Below, piece by piece: positions 14,012 through 23,462 of a DNA stretch of 64,000 bases. The position numbers and the translations under genes were made by a program. The stretch lies in contig BQJF01000004.1 in assembly GCA_021604565.1 (NCBI GenBank), positions 40,543 through 104,542 on the forward strand. Direction: 5' to 3'. This stretch comes from Minwuia thermotolerans. GTDB lineage: Bacteria > Pseudomonadota > Alphaproteobacteria > Minwuiales > Minwuiaceae. The notes beneath the pieces were generated by a model that worked only from the letters and a program-made list of their open reading frames with translations, searched no databases and was not told the origin of the DNA. Position 1 is the first letter of the stretch. Each line of letters opens with the position of its first letter.

Positions 14012-16210
14012 ATGCCCAATATCATCTACACCAAGGTTGACGAAGCACCGGAGCTGGCCTCCGCTTCGCTGTTGCCGATCATTCAGAAATTCGCTGCAGC
14101 CGCGGACGTCAGTGTCGGAACAAGGGACATCAGCCTCGCCGGGCGCATCCTGGCAGCCTTTCCGGAGCATCTGAACGAGGATCAGCGTCAGTCCGATGAT
14201 CTGGCAGAACTGGGTCGTCTGGTGAAGACCGCCGAGGCGAACGTGATCAAGCTGCCCAACGTCTCCGCATCGGTGCCTCAGCTCGTCGGTGCGATCAAGG
14301 AGCTTCAGGCGCAGGGCTTTGCGATACCCGATTATCCGGAGAACCCCGGGACAGACGATGAAAGGGCCGCACGGGCCAGGTACGACGCAATCAAGGGGTC
14401 GGCGGTCAACCCGGTCCTGCGCGAGGGCAATTCCGATCGCCGCGCCGCGAAAGCCGTGAAGAGCTTCGCGAAAGCCAATCCGCACCGCATGGGTGACTGG
14501 TCAGCCGACAGTCTGACCCATGTGTCATCCATGTCGGGGCATGACTTCTTCTCGAACGAGACCTCTGCAACGCTGGGTGCCGCAACCGGCGCGAAGATCG
14601 TGCTGGAGACCGCTTCGGGCGAGACGGTTCTCAAGGATGGTCTCGAGTATCCCGCAGGCACCGTCGTTGACGCGACCTTCATGAGCGTAGCGGCGCTCAA
14701 GGATTTCCTTGCTGCCGAGATCGACAAGACCAGGGACCAGGGCATCCTGTTCTCGCTGCACCTGAAGGCGACGATGATGAAGGTGTCCGACCCCATCATC
14801 TTCGGCCATGCGGTACGCGCCTTCCTTGCACCCGTTTTCGAGAAGCACGGGGATGCGATGGCCGCACTGGGCGTGAATCCCAATTCCGGTCTTGGTGACC
14901 TGCTGGCACGTGTCCGGGACAATGCGGCGATCATCGCCGACATCGACGCCTGCATGGCCGCGCGCCCGCCGATGTACATGGTCGATTCCGACAAGGGCAT
15001 CACCAACCTGCACGTCTCGTCCGACGTGATCATCGACGCCTCGATGCCTGCCCTCATTCGTGCAGGCGGCAAGGGCTGGGGGCCTGACGGCAGTGAAGCA
15101 GATGCCAACTGCGTTATCCCGGACCAGTCATATGCACCGGTCTATGACGAGGCGATCAGCTTCTTCAAGGAGAACGGCAAGCTGAACCCGGCTACTGCCG
15201 GAACGGTCCAGAACATCGGCCTGATGGCGCAGAAGGCCGAGGAATACGGCTCCCACCCGACGACGTTCGAGATCGCTGAAGCCGGCACGGTGAAGATGAT
15301 CCTCGATGATGGCACCGTCCTGCACCAGCACGCCGTGGAAGCGGGCGATATCTGGCGTTCCTCTTCCGTACGCCAGGCGCCGATCGAGGATTGGGTCAAC
15401 CTTGCGATCTCCCGTCAGAAGGCCGAAGGCTGCGATGCGATCTTCTGGCTCGATGCGGCGCGTGCGCACGACGCTGAACTCATCGCCTATGTAAAGCCGA
15501 TCCTTGAAGCGCAAGGCGTGGCAGACAGGTTCAGGATCATGGCCCCGCGGGAAGCCACACGCGCATCGCTTGAAACGATCACCAGGGGTGAGAATTCGAT
15601 CGCGGTGACCGGCAACGTGCTGCGTGACTATCTCACGGACCTGTTTCCGATTCTCGAACTGGCAACGTCCGCCAAGATGCTGTCGATCGTGAAACTGATG
15701 AACGGTGGTGGATTGTTCGAGACCGGGGCAGGCGGTTCCGCGCCGAAACACGTTCAGCAGCTCAATGAACAGAATCACCTGCGCTGGGACAGTCTCGGTG
15801 AGTTCTGCGCGCTTGGCGAAAGCCTGATCTTCCTCGCTGACGCCAAGGGCAACGAGAAGGCGCGGATCCTTGGCAAGGCGGTCGAGAAGGCGACGCAAGG
15901 CATCCTCGACCATGACCGGTCCCCGTCACGGAAGGTTGGCGAGCCTGACAACCGGGACAGCCACTACTGGTTTGCCCGCTACTGGGCGGAAGCTCTGGCC
16001 GATCAGACAGACGATGCCGAGCTTGCAGCGCATTTTGCGCCGATCGCGGAGGCTCTCGCGGCGGGTGAGGCAAGGATCCTTTCCGAACTCGCTGCCGTCC
16101 AGGGACGCCCGGCCGAGCTTGGGGGCTACTATCACCCGGACGCAGCAAGGACCGCCGCCGTCATGCGTCCGTCCGAGACGTTGAATGCCATCATCGGGAA
16201 TCCTGCCTGA
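14012..16210 (+). CDS. icd: monomeric NADP-dependent isocitrate dehydrogenase
   Basis: Oxidatively decarboxylates isocitrate to 2-oxoglutarate with NADP+ in the TCA cycle. This is the large single-chain type (732 residues here, about 740 in the family), unrelated in length to dimeric Icd. Recognisable motifs include [20 protein letters not shown] near residue 80, [11 protein letters not shown] near 134, and [17 protein letters not shown] near 590. The start ATG at 14012 (MPNIIYTK) follows TTGGAA. It is monocistronic, with a strong hairpin 12 bp after the stop. Whether a dimeric enzyme also exists cannot be seen here. Confidence 0.95.
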   Translation: MPNIIYTKVDEAPELASASLLPIIQKFAAAADVSVGTRDISLAGRILAAFPEHLNEDQRQSDDLAELGRLVKTAEANVIKLPNVSASVPQLVGAIKELQAQGFAIPDYPENPGTDDERAARARYDAIKGSAVNPVLREGNSDRRAAKAVKSFAKANPHRMGDWSADSLTHVSSMSGHDFFSNETSATLGAATGAKIVLETASGETVLKDGLEYPAGTVVDATFMSVAALKDFLAAEIDKTRDQGILFSLHLKATMMKVSDPIIFGHAVRAFLAPVFEKHGDAMAALGVNPNSGLGDLLARVRDNAAIIADIDACMAARPPMYMVDSDKGITNLHVSSDVIIDASMPALIRAGGKGWGPDGSEADANCVIPDQSYAPVYDEAISFFKENGKLNPATAGTVQNIGLMAQKAEEYGSHPTTFEIAEAGTVKMILDDGTVLHQHAVEAGDIWRSSSVRQAPIEDWVNLAISRQKAEGCDAIFWLDAARAHDAELIAYVKPILEAQGVADRFRIMAPREATRASLETITRGENSIAVTGNVLRDYLTDLFPILELATSAKMLSIVKLMNGGGLFETGAGGSAPKHVQQLNEQNHLRWDSLGEFCALGESLIFLADAKGNEKARILGKAVEKATQGILDHDRSPSRKVGEPDNRDSHYWFARYWAEALADQTDDAELAAHFAPIAEALAAGEARILSELAAVQGRPAELGGYYHPDAARTAAVMRPSETLNAIIGNPA

Positions 16211-16221
16211 TCCAACCTGGA

Positions 16222-16246
16222 CCGCGCGCCCTCTCGTGGCGCGCGG
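16222..16246 (+). terminator. hairpin after isocitrate dehydrogenase
   Basis: A perfect 9-bp stem CCGCGCGCC/GGCGCGCGG with a 7-nt loop lies 12 bp after the stop codon. No U tract follows, so it may terminate weakly or protect the mRNA 3' end. Confidence 0.55.
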
Positions 16247-16431
16247 CCCGTGATCGGGGTCGATGAGTCTGCCTGCAAAAGTGCGGGGGCGGTGTCTGAC
16301 AATCATCCAGTCCGCACTTTCGTCCGGAACGGCTCACCATCCGATCTGTCTCGTGTAGGATGGGCGACGGGCATCCTGCCGATGGGCCGGGCTGCACGAC
16401 AGACACGCGAACCGGACAAGGTGATACGACG

Positions 16432-17595
16432 ATGAATGTTCCTGTTTCAGCCGCCTCCCTGACTGCGGAAGAACATGCGTCGGGCATGGCCGCCTATTTC
16501 GGGGCCGGAGAGCGCCGGGCGCTGGCGCTGGGGAATCGCGGGCCGATCAGGCTGGATGGTTCGGGCAAGCTGCATCCGGAGATTCTGGCGGCTTACCGGG
16601 AACATGGCTTCTATGTCTTTCAGGGGGCCATCGGCGGGCAGGAGCTTGCGGATCTGCGGGCGGACATTGATCTGACGCTCGCCCGGGCACCGGTGACGCC
16701 GGAGAGCACGCTGGACAGGGACGGCAATCCCGCCCTTGGCCAGGAATTCGCCCGTCCCCCCTATCGTTTCGCGCGACCGCTCAGTGATCCCCTTGGCGGC
16801 ACCAGCCGCAACAAGGGGCGACATCCGGTGAAGGTGGCGGAGCCGACACCGGCCGATGATGCCCCGGAATGGACCATCGAACTGCTGCACGGGAATCTGC
16901 AACTGATGGATTCCTGCCTGCGCCTCTATGGCCATCCGGGATTGCTGGCCGCCTGCGAGGCGGTGCTGGGCGACGACTTCGTGCCCTACAACGAGGTCGT
17001 TTTCATCAAGGAACCGGGCCTCGGCCCGTCCGTTGCCTGGCATCAGGACGGCACCACCCACTGGGATGCGCCGGACTGGGACATGGATGCGCATGGCTTC
17101 AACTTCATGGCGCAGCTCTATCCCAGCACGCCGGGCAACGGCGTCTGGGTGCTGCCCGGCAGTCACAGGCTGGGCCGGGTCGATATCCGGCGGCTGGTTG
17201 CGGAAAGCGGCTCCGAGCAGATCGACGGGGCCGTGCCGCTGGTCTGTGACAGCGGCGACGTCATCATGACCAACCGCCAGCTCGTGCACGGGTCCTTCGC
17301 GAACTCGTCACCTGACAGGCGTGTCACGGTGAATGCCGGCTTCTTTGCCCGCAGGCGGGTGCTGGGGGTCACGACGGAACTGCTGTCCGGCGAGGCAGTC
17401 ACCTTCGACGAGGAACGGGTGAACGAGCGCAGCCGCATGATCTCCCTCGGCATCGATGCACGACGGCAGCTGTTCCCGGAGGAGAAGTCCTACGTCTATC
17501 GCCCCGGCATCGGTCAGGAAGACCGGAACCGCTGGAGCGAGGAAACCCGACAGAACATCGTCAAGGACTACAACCTGCGCGACATGTATATCTAG
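16432..17595 (+). CDS. phytanoyl-CoA dioxygenase (PhyH) family protein
   Basis: A 387-residue protein of the Fe(II)/2-oxoglutarate-dependent dioxygenase type. The iron triad is visible as WHQDGTTHWD near residue 203 (His and Asp) and RQLVHGSFANSSPDRR near residue 283 (His, then the Arg that binds 2-oxoglutarate). The start is at 16432 with AAGGTGAT upstream. It converges on the nitronate monooxygenase gene, and no operon partner indicates a substrate. PhyH relatives hydroxylate acyl-CoAs, ectoine, halogenated or other small molecules, so the substrate stays open. Confidence 0.82.
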   Translation: MNVPVSAASLTAEEHASGMAAYFGAGERRALALGNRGPIRLDGSGKLHPEILAAYREHGFYVFQGAIGGQELADLRADIDLTLARAPVTPESTLDRDGNPALGQEFARPPYRFARPLSDPLGGTSRNKGRHPVKVAEPTPADDAPEWTIELLHGNLQLMDSCLRLYGHPGLLAACEAVLGDDFVPYNEVVFIKEPGLGPSVAWHQDGTTHWDAPDWDMDAHGFNFMAQLYPSTPGNGVWVLPGSHRLGRVDIRRLVAESGSEQIDGAVPLVCDSGDVIMTNRQLVHGSFANSSPDRRVTVNAGFFARRRVLGVTTELLSGEAVTFDEERVNERSRMISLGIDARRQLFPEEKSYVYRPGIGQEDRNRWSEETRQNIVKDYNLRDMYI

Positions 17596-17636
17596 AGCGC
17601 GACCTTGGCTGGTAGAAGCGGCATTGACTGATTCAT

Positions 17637-18749
17637 TCAGCCCAGCATCCGGTTCATGCGGTCGCGAGCCTCCAGCAATTCGTCGATCATCTCGTAGACA
17701 ACTTGTTTCACGGTCGTCTCCTCCTGCATGTCGCCGACAAGCTGGCCCACCGGGTAGGTCAGGAAGTCGTGGGCGCGGACACGTTCCACGCGGGTGCGGC
17801 CTTCCTGCCACCAGAGATAGTTCTGCAGTGGCGCGGGCAGGGGAGCCGGAGCCGAATCGGCGTCATAGGCGCGGGTGAAGGCATTGTTCAGTGTCCGGCA
17901 GGGCTTTCCGGTGACCGTCCGGGTCCAGACCGAATCACTTGCCTCCGCCTCGAACATCTTCTGCTTGATCTCCGGCGTGACCTCGCTCTGCACCGTCTTC
18001 AGCCAGACGGAGCCTGTCCAGACGCCTTCACAGCCGAGCGCCAGCGCGGCGGCGACCTGGCGTCCCCGGCCCACGCCCCCGGCGCCAAGCACGGGCAGCG
18101 GGGCCACGGCATCGACGATGCTCGGCCAGAGAACCATCGATGTCACGTCGCCGGTGTGACCGCCCGCTTCGTTGCCCACCGCGACGACGAAATCGCACCC
18201 GGCTTCCTTGTGCTTAAGTGCATGACGCGGCTTGCCTGCCAGTGCGCCGAGCCTGATGCCCCTGGACTTCGCCTGCGCCACCAGTTCCGGCGGAGGCGAG
18301 CCAAGGGCGTTCACGATCACCTTGATGGGGTGCCGCATCGCGGCCTCCAGAAGCGCCATTCCCTCCCGTGGCGTGAAATTGATGCCCTGGAGGATCTCCC
18401 GCTTGATTTCCTTCTCGTCCGCCTCGGGCAGTCTCGGCACCCCGGCACCGTCCAGCATGTCACGAACGAAATCGACGTGTTCCCGTGGCAGCAGGTCATC
18501 CAGATCGAGCTTCCTGCCGCCCGTATCCTCGAGGCGGGAAGGCATCAGGACATCGACGCCATAGGGGCGCCCGTCGATGTGGCTGTCGATCCAGTCGAGC
18601 TCCGCCTCCAGACGTTCCGGATTCTGGCGCGCCAGACCCAGAATGCCCATGCCTCCCGCTTTCGACACCTCCACGACGACATCGCGGCAGTGGGAAAAGG
18701 CGAAGATCGGCACATCGATCCCGAACATTTCGCAGAGACTGTTGTTCAT
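17637..18749 (-). CDS. nitronate monooxygenase / FMN-dependent oxidoreductase family
   Basis: A 370-residue TIM-barrel flavoprotein of the nitronate monooxygenase (former 2-nitropropane dioxygenase) family. KAGGMGILG lies near residue 30, GNEAGGHTGDV near 191, LPVLGAGGVGRGRQVAAALA near 217, and EGVWTGSVWL is the phosphate-binding end. GGGAGGGA precedes the ATG. These enzymes oxidise alkyl nitronates, but many members have other FMN roles. It stands alone between convergent PhyH and divergent thiolase genes. Confidence 0.82.
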   Translation of the reverse strand: MNNSLCEMFGIDVPIFAFSHCRDVVVEVSKAGGMGILGLARQNPERLEAELDWIDSHIDGRPYGVDVLMPSRLEDTGGRKLDLDDLLPREHVDFVRDMLDGAGVPRLPEADEKEIKREILQGINFTPREGMALLEAAMRHPIKVIVNALGSPPPELVAQAKSRGIRLGALAGKPRHALKHKEAGCDFVVAVGNEAGGHTGDVTSMVLWPSIVDAVAPLPVLGAGGVGRGRQVAAALALGCEGVWTGSVWLKTVQSEVTPEIKQKMFEAEASDSVWTRTVTGKPCRTLNNAFTRAYDADSAPAPLPAPLQNYLWWQEGRTRVERVRAHDFLTYPVGQLVGDMQEETTVKQVVYEMIDELLEARDRMNRMLG

Positions 18750-19026
18750 CCGAATCCCTCCCCGGTTTCAGAACGTCCGCGCGAAATGCCGGAACAGCCG
18801 ACCTGCGACGCGCCAGCCAGATTCACCCGTGTGGTCGGCCGCGTCAAACGTCGTGGCGCCGGCACCTGCGTGAACATGATGATGGCCATCGCCAGGTAGC
18901 TGCCCGAGATGCCGTTGCAGTCTGGCGTCCCCTGCCCACCGCCCATGCGCAATCCCGTGGTGTATCGGCTGCGTCCGGGCGCTAATGTGCGCCCAGATCG
19001 AATTCCATTTTCCGGGGAGCAAGAGC

Positions 19027-20259
19027 ATGAGTGAAGCATGGATCATCGACGCCTGCCGGACACCGCGCGGTGTCGGCAAGTATGGCAAGGGCGCGCTGTC
19101 GGAGATTCATCCGCAGCAGCTTGGTGCGACCGTTCTGCGGGCACTGGCAGAGCGCACCGGCATCAATACCGAGGAAGTGGACGATATCGTCTGGGGCACC
19201 AGCGCGCAGGTCAACACCCAGAGCGGTGACCTGGGGCGGATGGCGGCACTGGATGCCGGCTACAGCATGAAGTCCAGTGGCGTGACCCTGGACCGCTTCT
19301 GCGGTTCCGGCATCACCACCGTGAACATGGCTGCGGCCACCATCATGTCGGGCATGGAGGACCTGGTGGTCGCCGGTGGCACGGAGATGATGTCGATGCC
19401 CGGTCGCCGTGGCGATGGCCCGGCCACCATGGACCGGGGCAACAAGCGGCTTCGGGAGCATCATCCGCAGACCCATCAGGGCATCTGTGCCGATGCCATC
19501 GCGACGCTGGAAGGCATCAGCCGCGAGGCACTGGACGAACTCGGCTATCACAGCCAGCAGCGCGCCGCGCAGGCGATCTCCGAAGGTCGTTTCGACAAGA
19601 GCCTGGTGCCGGTTCACCACGAGGACGGGACGCTGGCGCTGGACCGGGAGGAATATCCCCGGCCGCAGACAACCCTGTCGGACCTGGCCAACCTGAAGCC
19701 TGCCTTCGCCGCCATGGCCGACCAGCCGGTGGATGATGACGGCACCACCTACCGCAGCCTGGTGCTGCAGAAGTTCCCGGATCTGGACATCAACTTCGTG
19801 CATCACGCGGGCAATTCCTCCGGCGTGGTGGATGGTGCGGCGGCGCTGCTGCTGGCCTCTCCGGACTATGCGAAGGCGCACGGCCTGAAGCCGCGGGCGC
19901 GGATCGTGGCCACCGCCAACATGGGTGACTGCCCGACGCTGATGCTGAACGCGCCGGTCCCCGCCGCCCGCAAGGTGCTGCAGCGCGCCGGACTGACCAT
20001 GGATGACATCGACCTGATCGAGATCAACGAGGCGTTTGCCGTGGTGGCGGAGAAGTTCATCCGCGATCTGGATCTGGACCGGGAGAAGGTGAACGTCAAC
20101 GGCGGCTCCATCGCGCTGGGTCATCCCATCGGCGCGACGGGTTCGATCCTGATCGGCACGGTGCTGGACGAACTGGAACGCCGCGGCCTGCAGCGTGGTC
20201 TGGTGACCATGTGCGCCGCAGGCGGCATGGCCCCTGCCGTGATCATCGAACGGATCTAG
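19027..20259 (+). CDS. thiolase (acetyl-CoA C-acyltransferase)
   Basis: Catalyses thiolytic cleavage of 3-ketoacyl-CoA or the reverse condensation. The 410 residues carry the three thiolase signatures: nucleophile Cys in DRFCGSGITT near residue 93, NGGSIALGHPIGATG near 360 with the active-site His, and the C-terminal Cys in VTMCAAGGMAPA. Start at 19027 (MSEAWIIDACRTP) with GGGGAGCAAGAG upstream. The next gene is an HSD10-like dehydrogenase on the same strand beyond a strong hairpin, so the pair could do the last two beta-oxidation steps. Chain-length preference is unknown. Confidence 0.92.
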   Translation: MSEAWIIDACRTPRGVGKYGKGALSEIHPQQLGATVLRALAERTGINTEEVDDIVWGTSAQVNTQSGDLGRMAALDAGYSMKSSGVTLDRFCGSGITTVNMAAATIMSGMEDLVVAGGTEMMSMPGRRGDGPATMDRGNKRLREHHPQTHQGICADAIATLEGISREALDELGYHSQQRAAQAISEGRFDKSLVPVHHEDGTLALDREEYPRPQTTLSDLANLKPAFAAMADQPVDDDGTTYRSLVLQKFPDLDINFVHHAGNSSGVVDGAAALLLASPDYAKAHGLKPRARIVATANMGDCPTLMLNAPVPAARKVLQRAGLTMDDIDLIEINEAFAVVAEKFIRDLDLDREKVNVNGGSIALGHPIGATGSILIGTVLDELERRGLQRGLVTMCAAGGMAPAVIIERI

Positions 20260-20270
20260 GGAGCCTCTGA

Positions 20271-20317
20271 CCGGGAATGGTGCGGTACCGGCCTGCGCGC
20301 CGGTACCGCCTTCCCGG
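20271..20317 (+). terminator. large hairpin after thiolase
   Basis: Outer arms CCGGGAA/TTCCCGG enclose a perfect 10-bp inner stem GCGGTACCGG/CCGGTACCGC. It starts 11 bp after the stop codon. There is no U run; it could act as terminator or as an mRNA-stabilising structure before the downstream dehydrogenase gene. Confidence 0.55.
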
Positions 20318-20373
20318 CAATTTCCAAAGGCGCGCGGCACCGATGTCCGCGACACATATACCGGAGTGAAATC

Positions 20374-21138
20374 ATGAATCTCGAAAACACCTCCGCGCTC
20401 GTCACCGGCGGCGCGTCGGGTCTGGGGCTTGCCTGTGCGAAGGCGCTGGTCGCGAAGGGCGCGTCTGTCGTCATCGTCGATCTGCCGACTTCGGCGGGCG
20501 CCGATGTCGCGGCGGAACTGGGCGACAGGGTCTCGTTCGTGGCCGCTGACGTCACCAGCGGCGAGGAGATGGAGGCCGCCGTGGCCGCGGCGGAAGCCAA
20601 CGGCCCGCTGCGTTCCGTGCTGCATTGTGCCGGACACGGTGGCGCGGTGCGGCTGGTCAATCGCGACGGCACGCCGGGATCGCTCGAAGCCTATTCACGG
20701 GTGATCAACACCAACCTGATCGGATCGTTCAACGTGCTGCGGCTGGCTGCGGCCAGCATGGCGAAGAACGATCCGCTGGACGGCGACCGGGGTGCCTGTG
20801 TGATGACGGCATCCGTTGCCGCCTTCGAGGGGCAGATCGGACAGATCCCCTATGCCGCGTCAAAGGCCGGTGTGGTCGGCATGACCATCGTTGCCGCCCG
20901 CGACCTGGCGTCGAAGCTGATCCGCGTGAACACCATCGCGCCGGGCATCTTCGACACGCCGCTGCTGGGCCGTCTGCCGGAGGAAATCCGCCAGAACCTG
21001 GGGGCCAGTGTGCCGCATCCGGCGCGACTGGGTCGCCCCGACGAGTTCGCGGCCATGGCCATCCACATGCTGGAGAACCAGATCCTGAACGGCGAGACGA
21101 TCCGCCTGGACGGTGGCATCCGCATGCCGCCGCGCTGA
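20374..21138 (+). CDS. short-chain dehydrogenase, 3-hydroxyacyl-CoA dehydrogenase type II (HSD10)-like
   Basis: A 254-residue NAD(P)-dependent SDR. The cofactor motif [10 protein letters not shown] begins at residue 11. The catalytic tetrad is Asn in [10 protein letters not shown], Ser in [10 protein letters not shown], and YAASK (Tyr, Lys). The downstream text [14 protein letters not shown] and the [14 protein letters not shown] stretch are typical of HSD10-like 3-hydroxyacyl-CoA dehydrogenases. Position behind a thiolase supports a role in beta-oxidation-like turnover of a branched or short acyl-CoA. Confidence 0.86.
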   Translation: MNLENTSALVTGGASGLGLACAKALVAKGASVVIVDLPTSAGADVAAELGDRVSFVAADVTSGEEMEAAVAAAEANGPLRSVLHCAGHGGAVRLVNRDGTPGSLEAYSRVINTNLIGSFNVLRLAAASMAKNDPLDGDRGACVMTASVAAFEGQIGQIPYAASKAGVVGMTIVAARDLASKLIRVNTIAPGIFDTPLLGRLPEEIRQNLGASVPHPARLGRPDEFAAMAIHMLENQILNGETIRLDGGIRMPPR

Positions 21139-21166
21139 GCCGGTCATCGGGTTGAATACAGGAGTG

Positions 21167-21201
21167 CCGCGGAAGGCCGTTCTCAGGAGCAGGCCTTCCG
21201 C
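21167..21201 (-). terminator. inverted repeat spanning the stop of the second SDR gene
   Basis: Arms GCGGAAGGCC and GGCCTTCCGC form a perfect 10-bp stem that includes the last codons and stop of the 21183-22028 gene, in the convergent gap with the HSD10-like gene. Confidence 0.45.
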
Positions 21202-22028
21202 GCGACCTCCGCGAAATCGGGATGCCAGCGAGACAGGGGCGGGCGGTTTTCCGTGATGTCCTGTGCAGCCCAGAGGATCCGTTTCGCATCCATCTCTGCC
21301 GTGACCTCGTCGTCGGGGCAGATGATGTAGAATCGCTCTCCGGCCACACCGTCCAGCAGCATGTCGACCACGCGGTCGGGCAACCATGCACCGGGCTTGT
21401 GTTCGGCCTTGCCGGTCGTGGTCCATCCGGGAACCAGCAGGTGCGTGCTCAGTCGCCCCGCACCCTGGTTGTCGGGCCTGTTGCGCAGGTCATGCTCCAG
21501 CGCCTCCGTATAGGTCTTCAGCGCCGACTTGGTCATGTTGTAGATCGGATGACCCGGCGGATTGGTGATCCCCTGCTTGGAGCCGGTGTTGACGATCGCT
21601 GTCGGCGCCGGGTTCGCCAGCAGGTCCGGCAGGAACGCCTGCACCGCGGTGACAGGCCCCCAGAGGTTGACCTCCATCGCCTGCCGCCAGCTTTCCGGAT
21701 CGGCATCGAAGCCACGCCCCGTCCGGGTCACCGCATTGTTGACCAGCAGTTCCACCTGACTGAAGGCCGCAAGCGTCGCGATCTTCAGGGCGTCTATCTG
21801 GTCCGGCTTCGACACGTCCGTGGCCTGGCCCAGCACCGTCTCCGGTCCTGCCGATGCAGCGGCCTGCACCTCCGCCACGGCGGCGTCCAGATCAGGGCCC
21901 GGCAGATCAGCCATCACGACGGACATGCCCTTTCCCGCCAGCCGCAGGGCCAGCGCCTTGCCAATACCAAGCGCTGCGCCGGTGATCACTGCCACCTTGC
22001 CGGATTCGAAAATGCCGCCACGTTCCAT
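21183..22028 (-). CDS. short-chain dehydrogenase/reductase (SDR)
   Basis: A 281-residue SDR of unknown substrate. It has TGAALGIGKALALRLAGKG at the N terminus, NNAVTRTG near residue 97, a Ser in NTGSKQGITNPPG, and YNMTKSALKTYTEAL with the catalytic Tyr and Lys. Start at 22028 (MERGGIFESGK) with AGGGGAAC upstream. The long C-terminal tail after residue 220 is atypical of the HSD10 group and includes a DDEVTAEMDAKRILWAAQDI stretch seen in larger SDRs. No operon partner. Confidence 0.82.
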   Translation of the reverse strand: MERGGIFESGKVAVITGAALGIGKALALRLAGKGMSVVMADLPGPDLDAAVAEVQAAASAGPETVLGQATDVSKPDQIDALKIATLAAFSQVELLVNNAVTRTGRGFDADPESWRQAMEVNLWGPVTAVQAFLPDLLANPAPTAIVNTGSKQGITNPPGHPIYNMTKSALKTYTEALEHDLRNRPDNQGAGRLSTHLLVPGWTTTGKAEHKPGAWLPDRVVDMLLDGVAGERFYIICPDDEVTAEMDAKRILWAAQDITENRPPLSRWHPDFAEVARKACS

Positions 22029-22134
22029 GCTGTTCCCCTGCGTCTCGGGTTGCGGGCAGGCGCCCCTGATGGGGACTGCCATTCCCCGTCAGCATCCCAT
22101 TGTTTCCGGCGGCAACACCAGTCTGTCAGGATGG

Positions 22135-23232
22135 TTACTCGAATGTCTCCGACTTGAAGAAGACTGCGGCAGTGCATTCCGGGTCAGGCATATCAATGCA
22201 TGCGCGTGCGCCGGGCACATCGAACGGGGCGTAGATGGAGACCGTCGGCTGCCCGTTGCCGCTCTCCGGCAGCCAGACATGCAGGTCCCAGATTCGCGGG
22301 TGCCACATCAGCACATTGTCCGGCGTCGGTGCCTCGATCGCGGGATCCGGCGACAGGCTGTCGACCACGGTCTCGCCCCTGACCGACTCGGTCGGGGGCC
22401 GCAGCGCCATGACTCCGCTGGTCAGATGATAGCCGGCCTCATGCAGGAACCATTCGCTTGACGGGATGCAGCCCATGATCGGACGATGGTTGGCGCTGTC
22501 CATCACCTTGCCCCAGGCACCGCCGATCACGCGGTAGGGGGTGGTGTCGCCATTGGGGTCGGCGACCAGGGTCTGGTAGGCACTGTCGCTTTCGTCGGCA
22601 CGCTGCGCGCGGGGGGCAACGAACAGCAGACCGGGCGGCCCCATCTGCACGTCGCCGTTGGAGAAGATGCTGCTGGCCCCGGCAAAGGTGATGCCGATCT
22701 GCGCCAGACTGGTGTTGCCGTGGGGCACGGAGAAGAACCCGGCGCCCGCCATTCCCAATCCGTTCTCGATGTCGTCAAAGGCGCGCAGGAACACACCAAG
22801 GGTGGTGATGGACGCTTCGACGCTTGCGTCACTGCAGCCGATGACGAAGTCCTTCCTCCCGCTTCGGGCCGTCGCGATCTCGCTGCCGCCCGGCAGGCGG
22901 TAGTCGATGAACCATTCGTAGAACAGGTGATCGGCCTGAAACGCCGCCTCGACCAGCGGCGGAGTCGCGCGCCAGGCTGTGCCGCCGGCGACAGGCTGGG
23001 CCACGACCTCATGCGCCGTCGCCGGGCCGGGCCAGTGATGACGGGTGTAGCGCGCATATACAGCGACGGTATCGTAACCCGCAGGCACATCGACTTCGGC
23101 GGTCAGGATGCGGGCGTCACCGGCCAGCCACTGCTCGGAAGTATCGGTGATCGTCGGCGTCTCGAAGTGCTCCAGCACCTCGCAGCCGCCGAGAAGAACC
23201 AGCATTGTCATGCACATCAGTACCCGACGCAT
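22135..23232 (-). CDS. uncharacterised secreted lipoprotein
   Basis: 365 residues with a lipoprotein signal: MRRVLMCMTMLVLLGGC, lipobox LLGGC, so the mature protein starts at Cys17. Start at 23232 is supported by GGGAGGCC; an upstream in-frame Met at 23277 would spoil the signal peptide. After the lipobox comes a beta-rich domain with many aromatic residues (VAVYARYTRHHWPGPA, HLFYEWFIDYRLPGG) that looks like an immunoglobulin- or carbohydrate-binding-like fold, but no family is recognised. It is divergent from matB with a 230-bp gap. Confidence 0.7.
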   Translation of the reverse strand: MRRVLMCMTMLVLLGGCEVLEHFETPTITDTSEQWLAGDARILTAEVDVPAGYDTVAVYARYTRHHWPGPATAHEVVAQPVAGGTAWRATPPLVEAAFQADHLFYEWFIDYRLPGGSEIATARSGRKDFVIGCSDASVEASITTLGVFLRAFDDIENGLGMAGAGFFSVPHGNTSLAQIGITFAGASSIFSNGDVQMGPPGLLFVAPRAQRADESDSAYQTLVADPNGDTTPYRVIGGAWGKVMDSANHRPIMGCIPSSEWFLHEAGYHLTSGVMALRPPTESVRGETVVDSLSPDPAIEAPTPDNVLMWHPRIWDLHVWLPESGNGQPTVSIYAPFDVPGARACIDMPDPECTAAVFFKSETFE

Positions 23233-23462
23233 CTCGGCCTCCCGGATCGTATCGGTAAGATGATACCCGAATTTCAACGGGAGGGCGAGTTGGGTGCTGA
23301 CTTCGGCCCTGAAAGGGACCGATGATCGGCGCGATTGCTGCTCCAGGGTTCATTCGCAGGTGGTCAGTGACCTTGCTCTCATGGTGAAGTATCTCCTGAG
23401 GCTGATCGAGCGCGACCGCGTGAAAGCGAAGGACAAGTGCGTCAGCGGGGGGACACGGAACC

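Noticed and set aside
18982..20637. 551-codon minus-strand ORF opposite thiolase and HSD10-like genes
   Set aside because: It lies antisense to two well-supported genes with catalytic motifs. Its composition (His/Arg/Gly-rich) is typical of a shadow frame in high-GC DNA.
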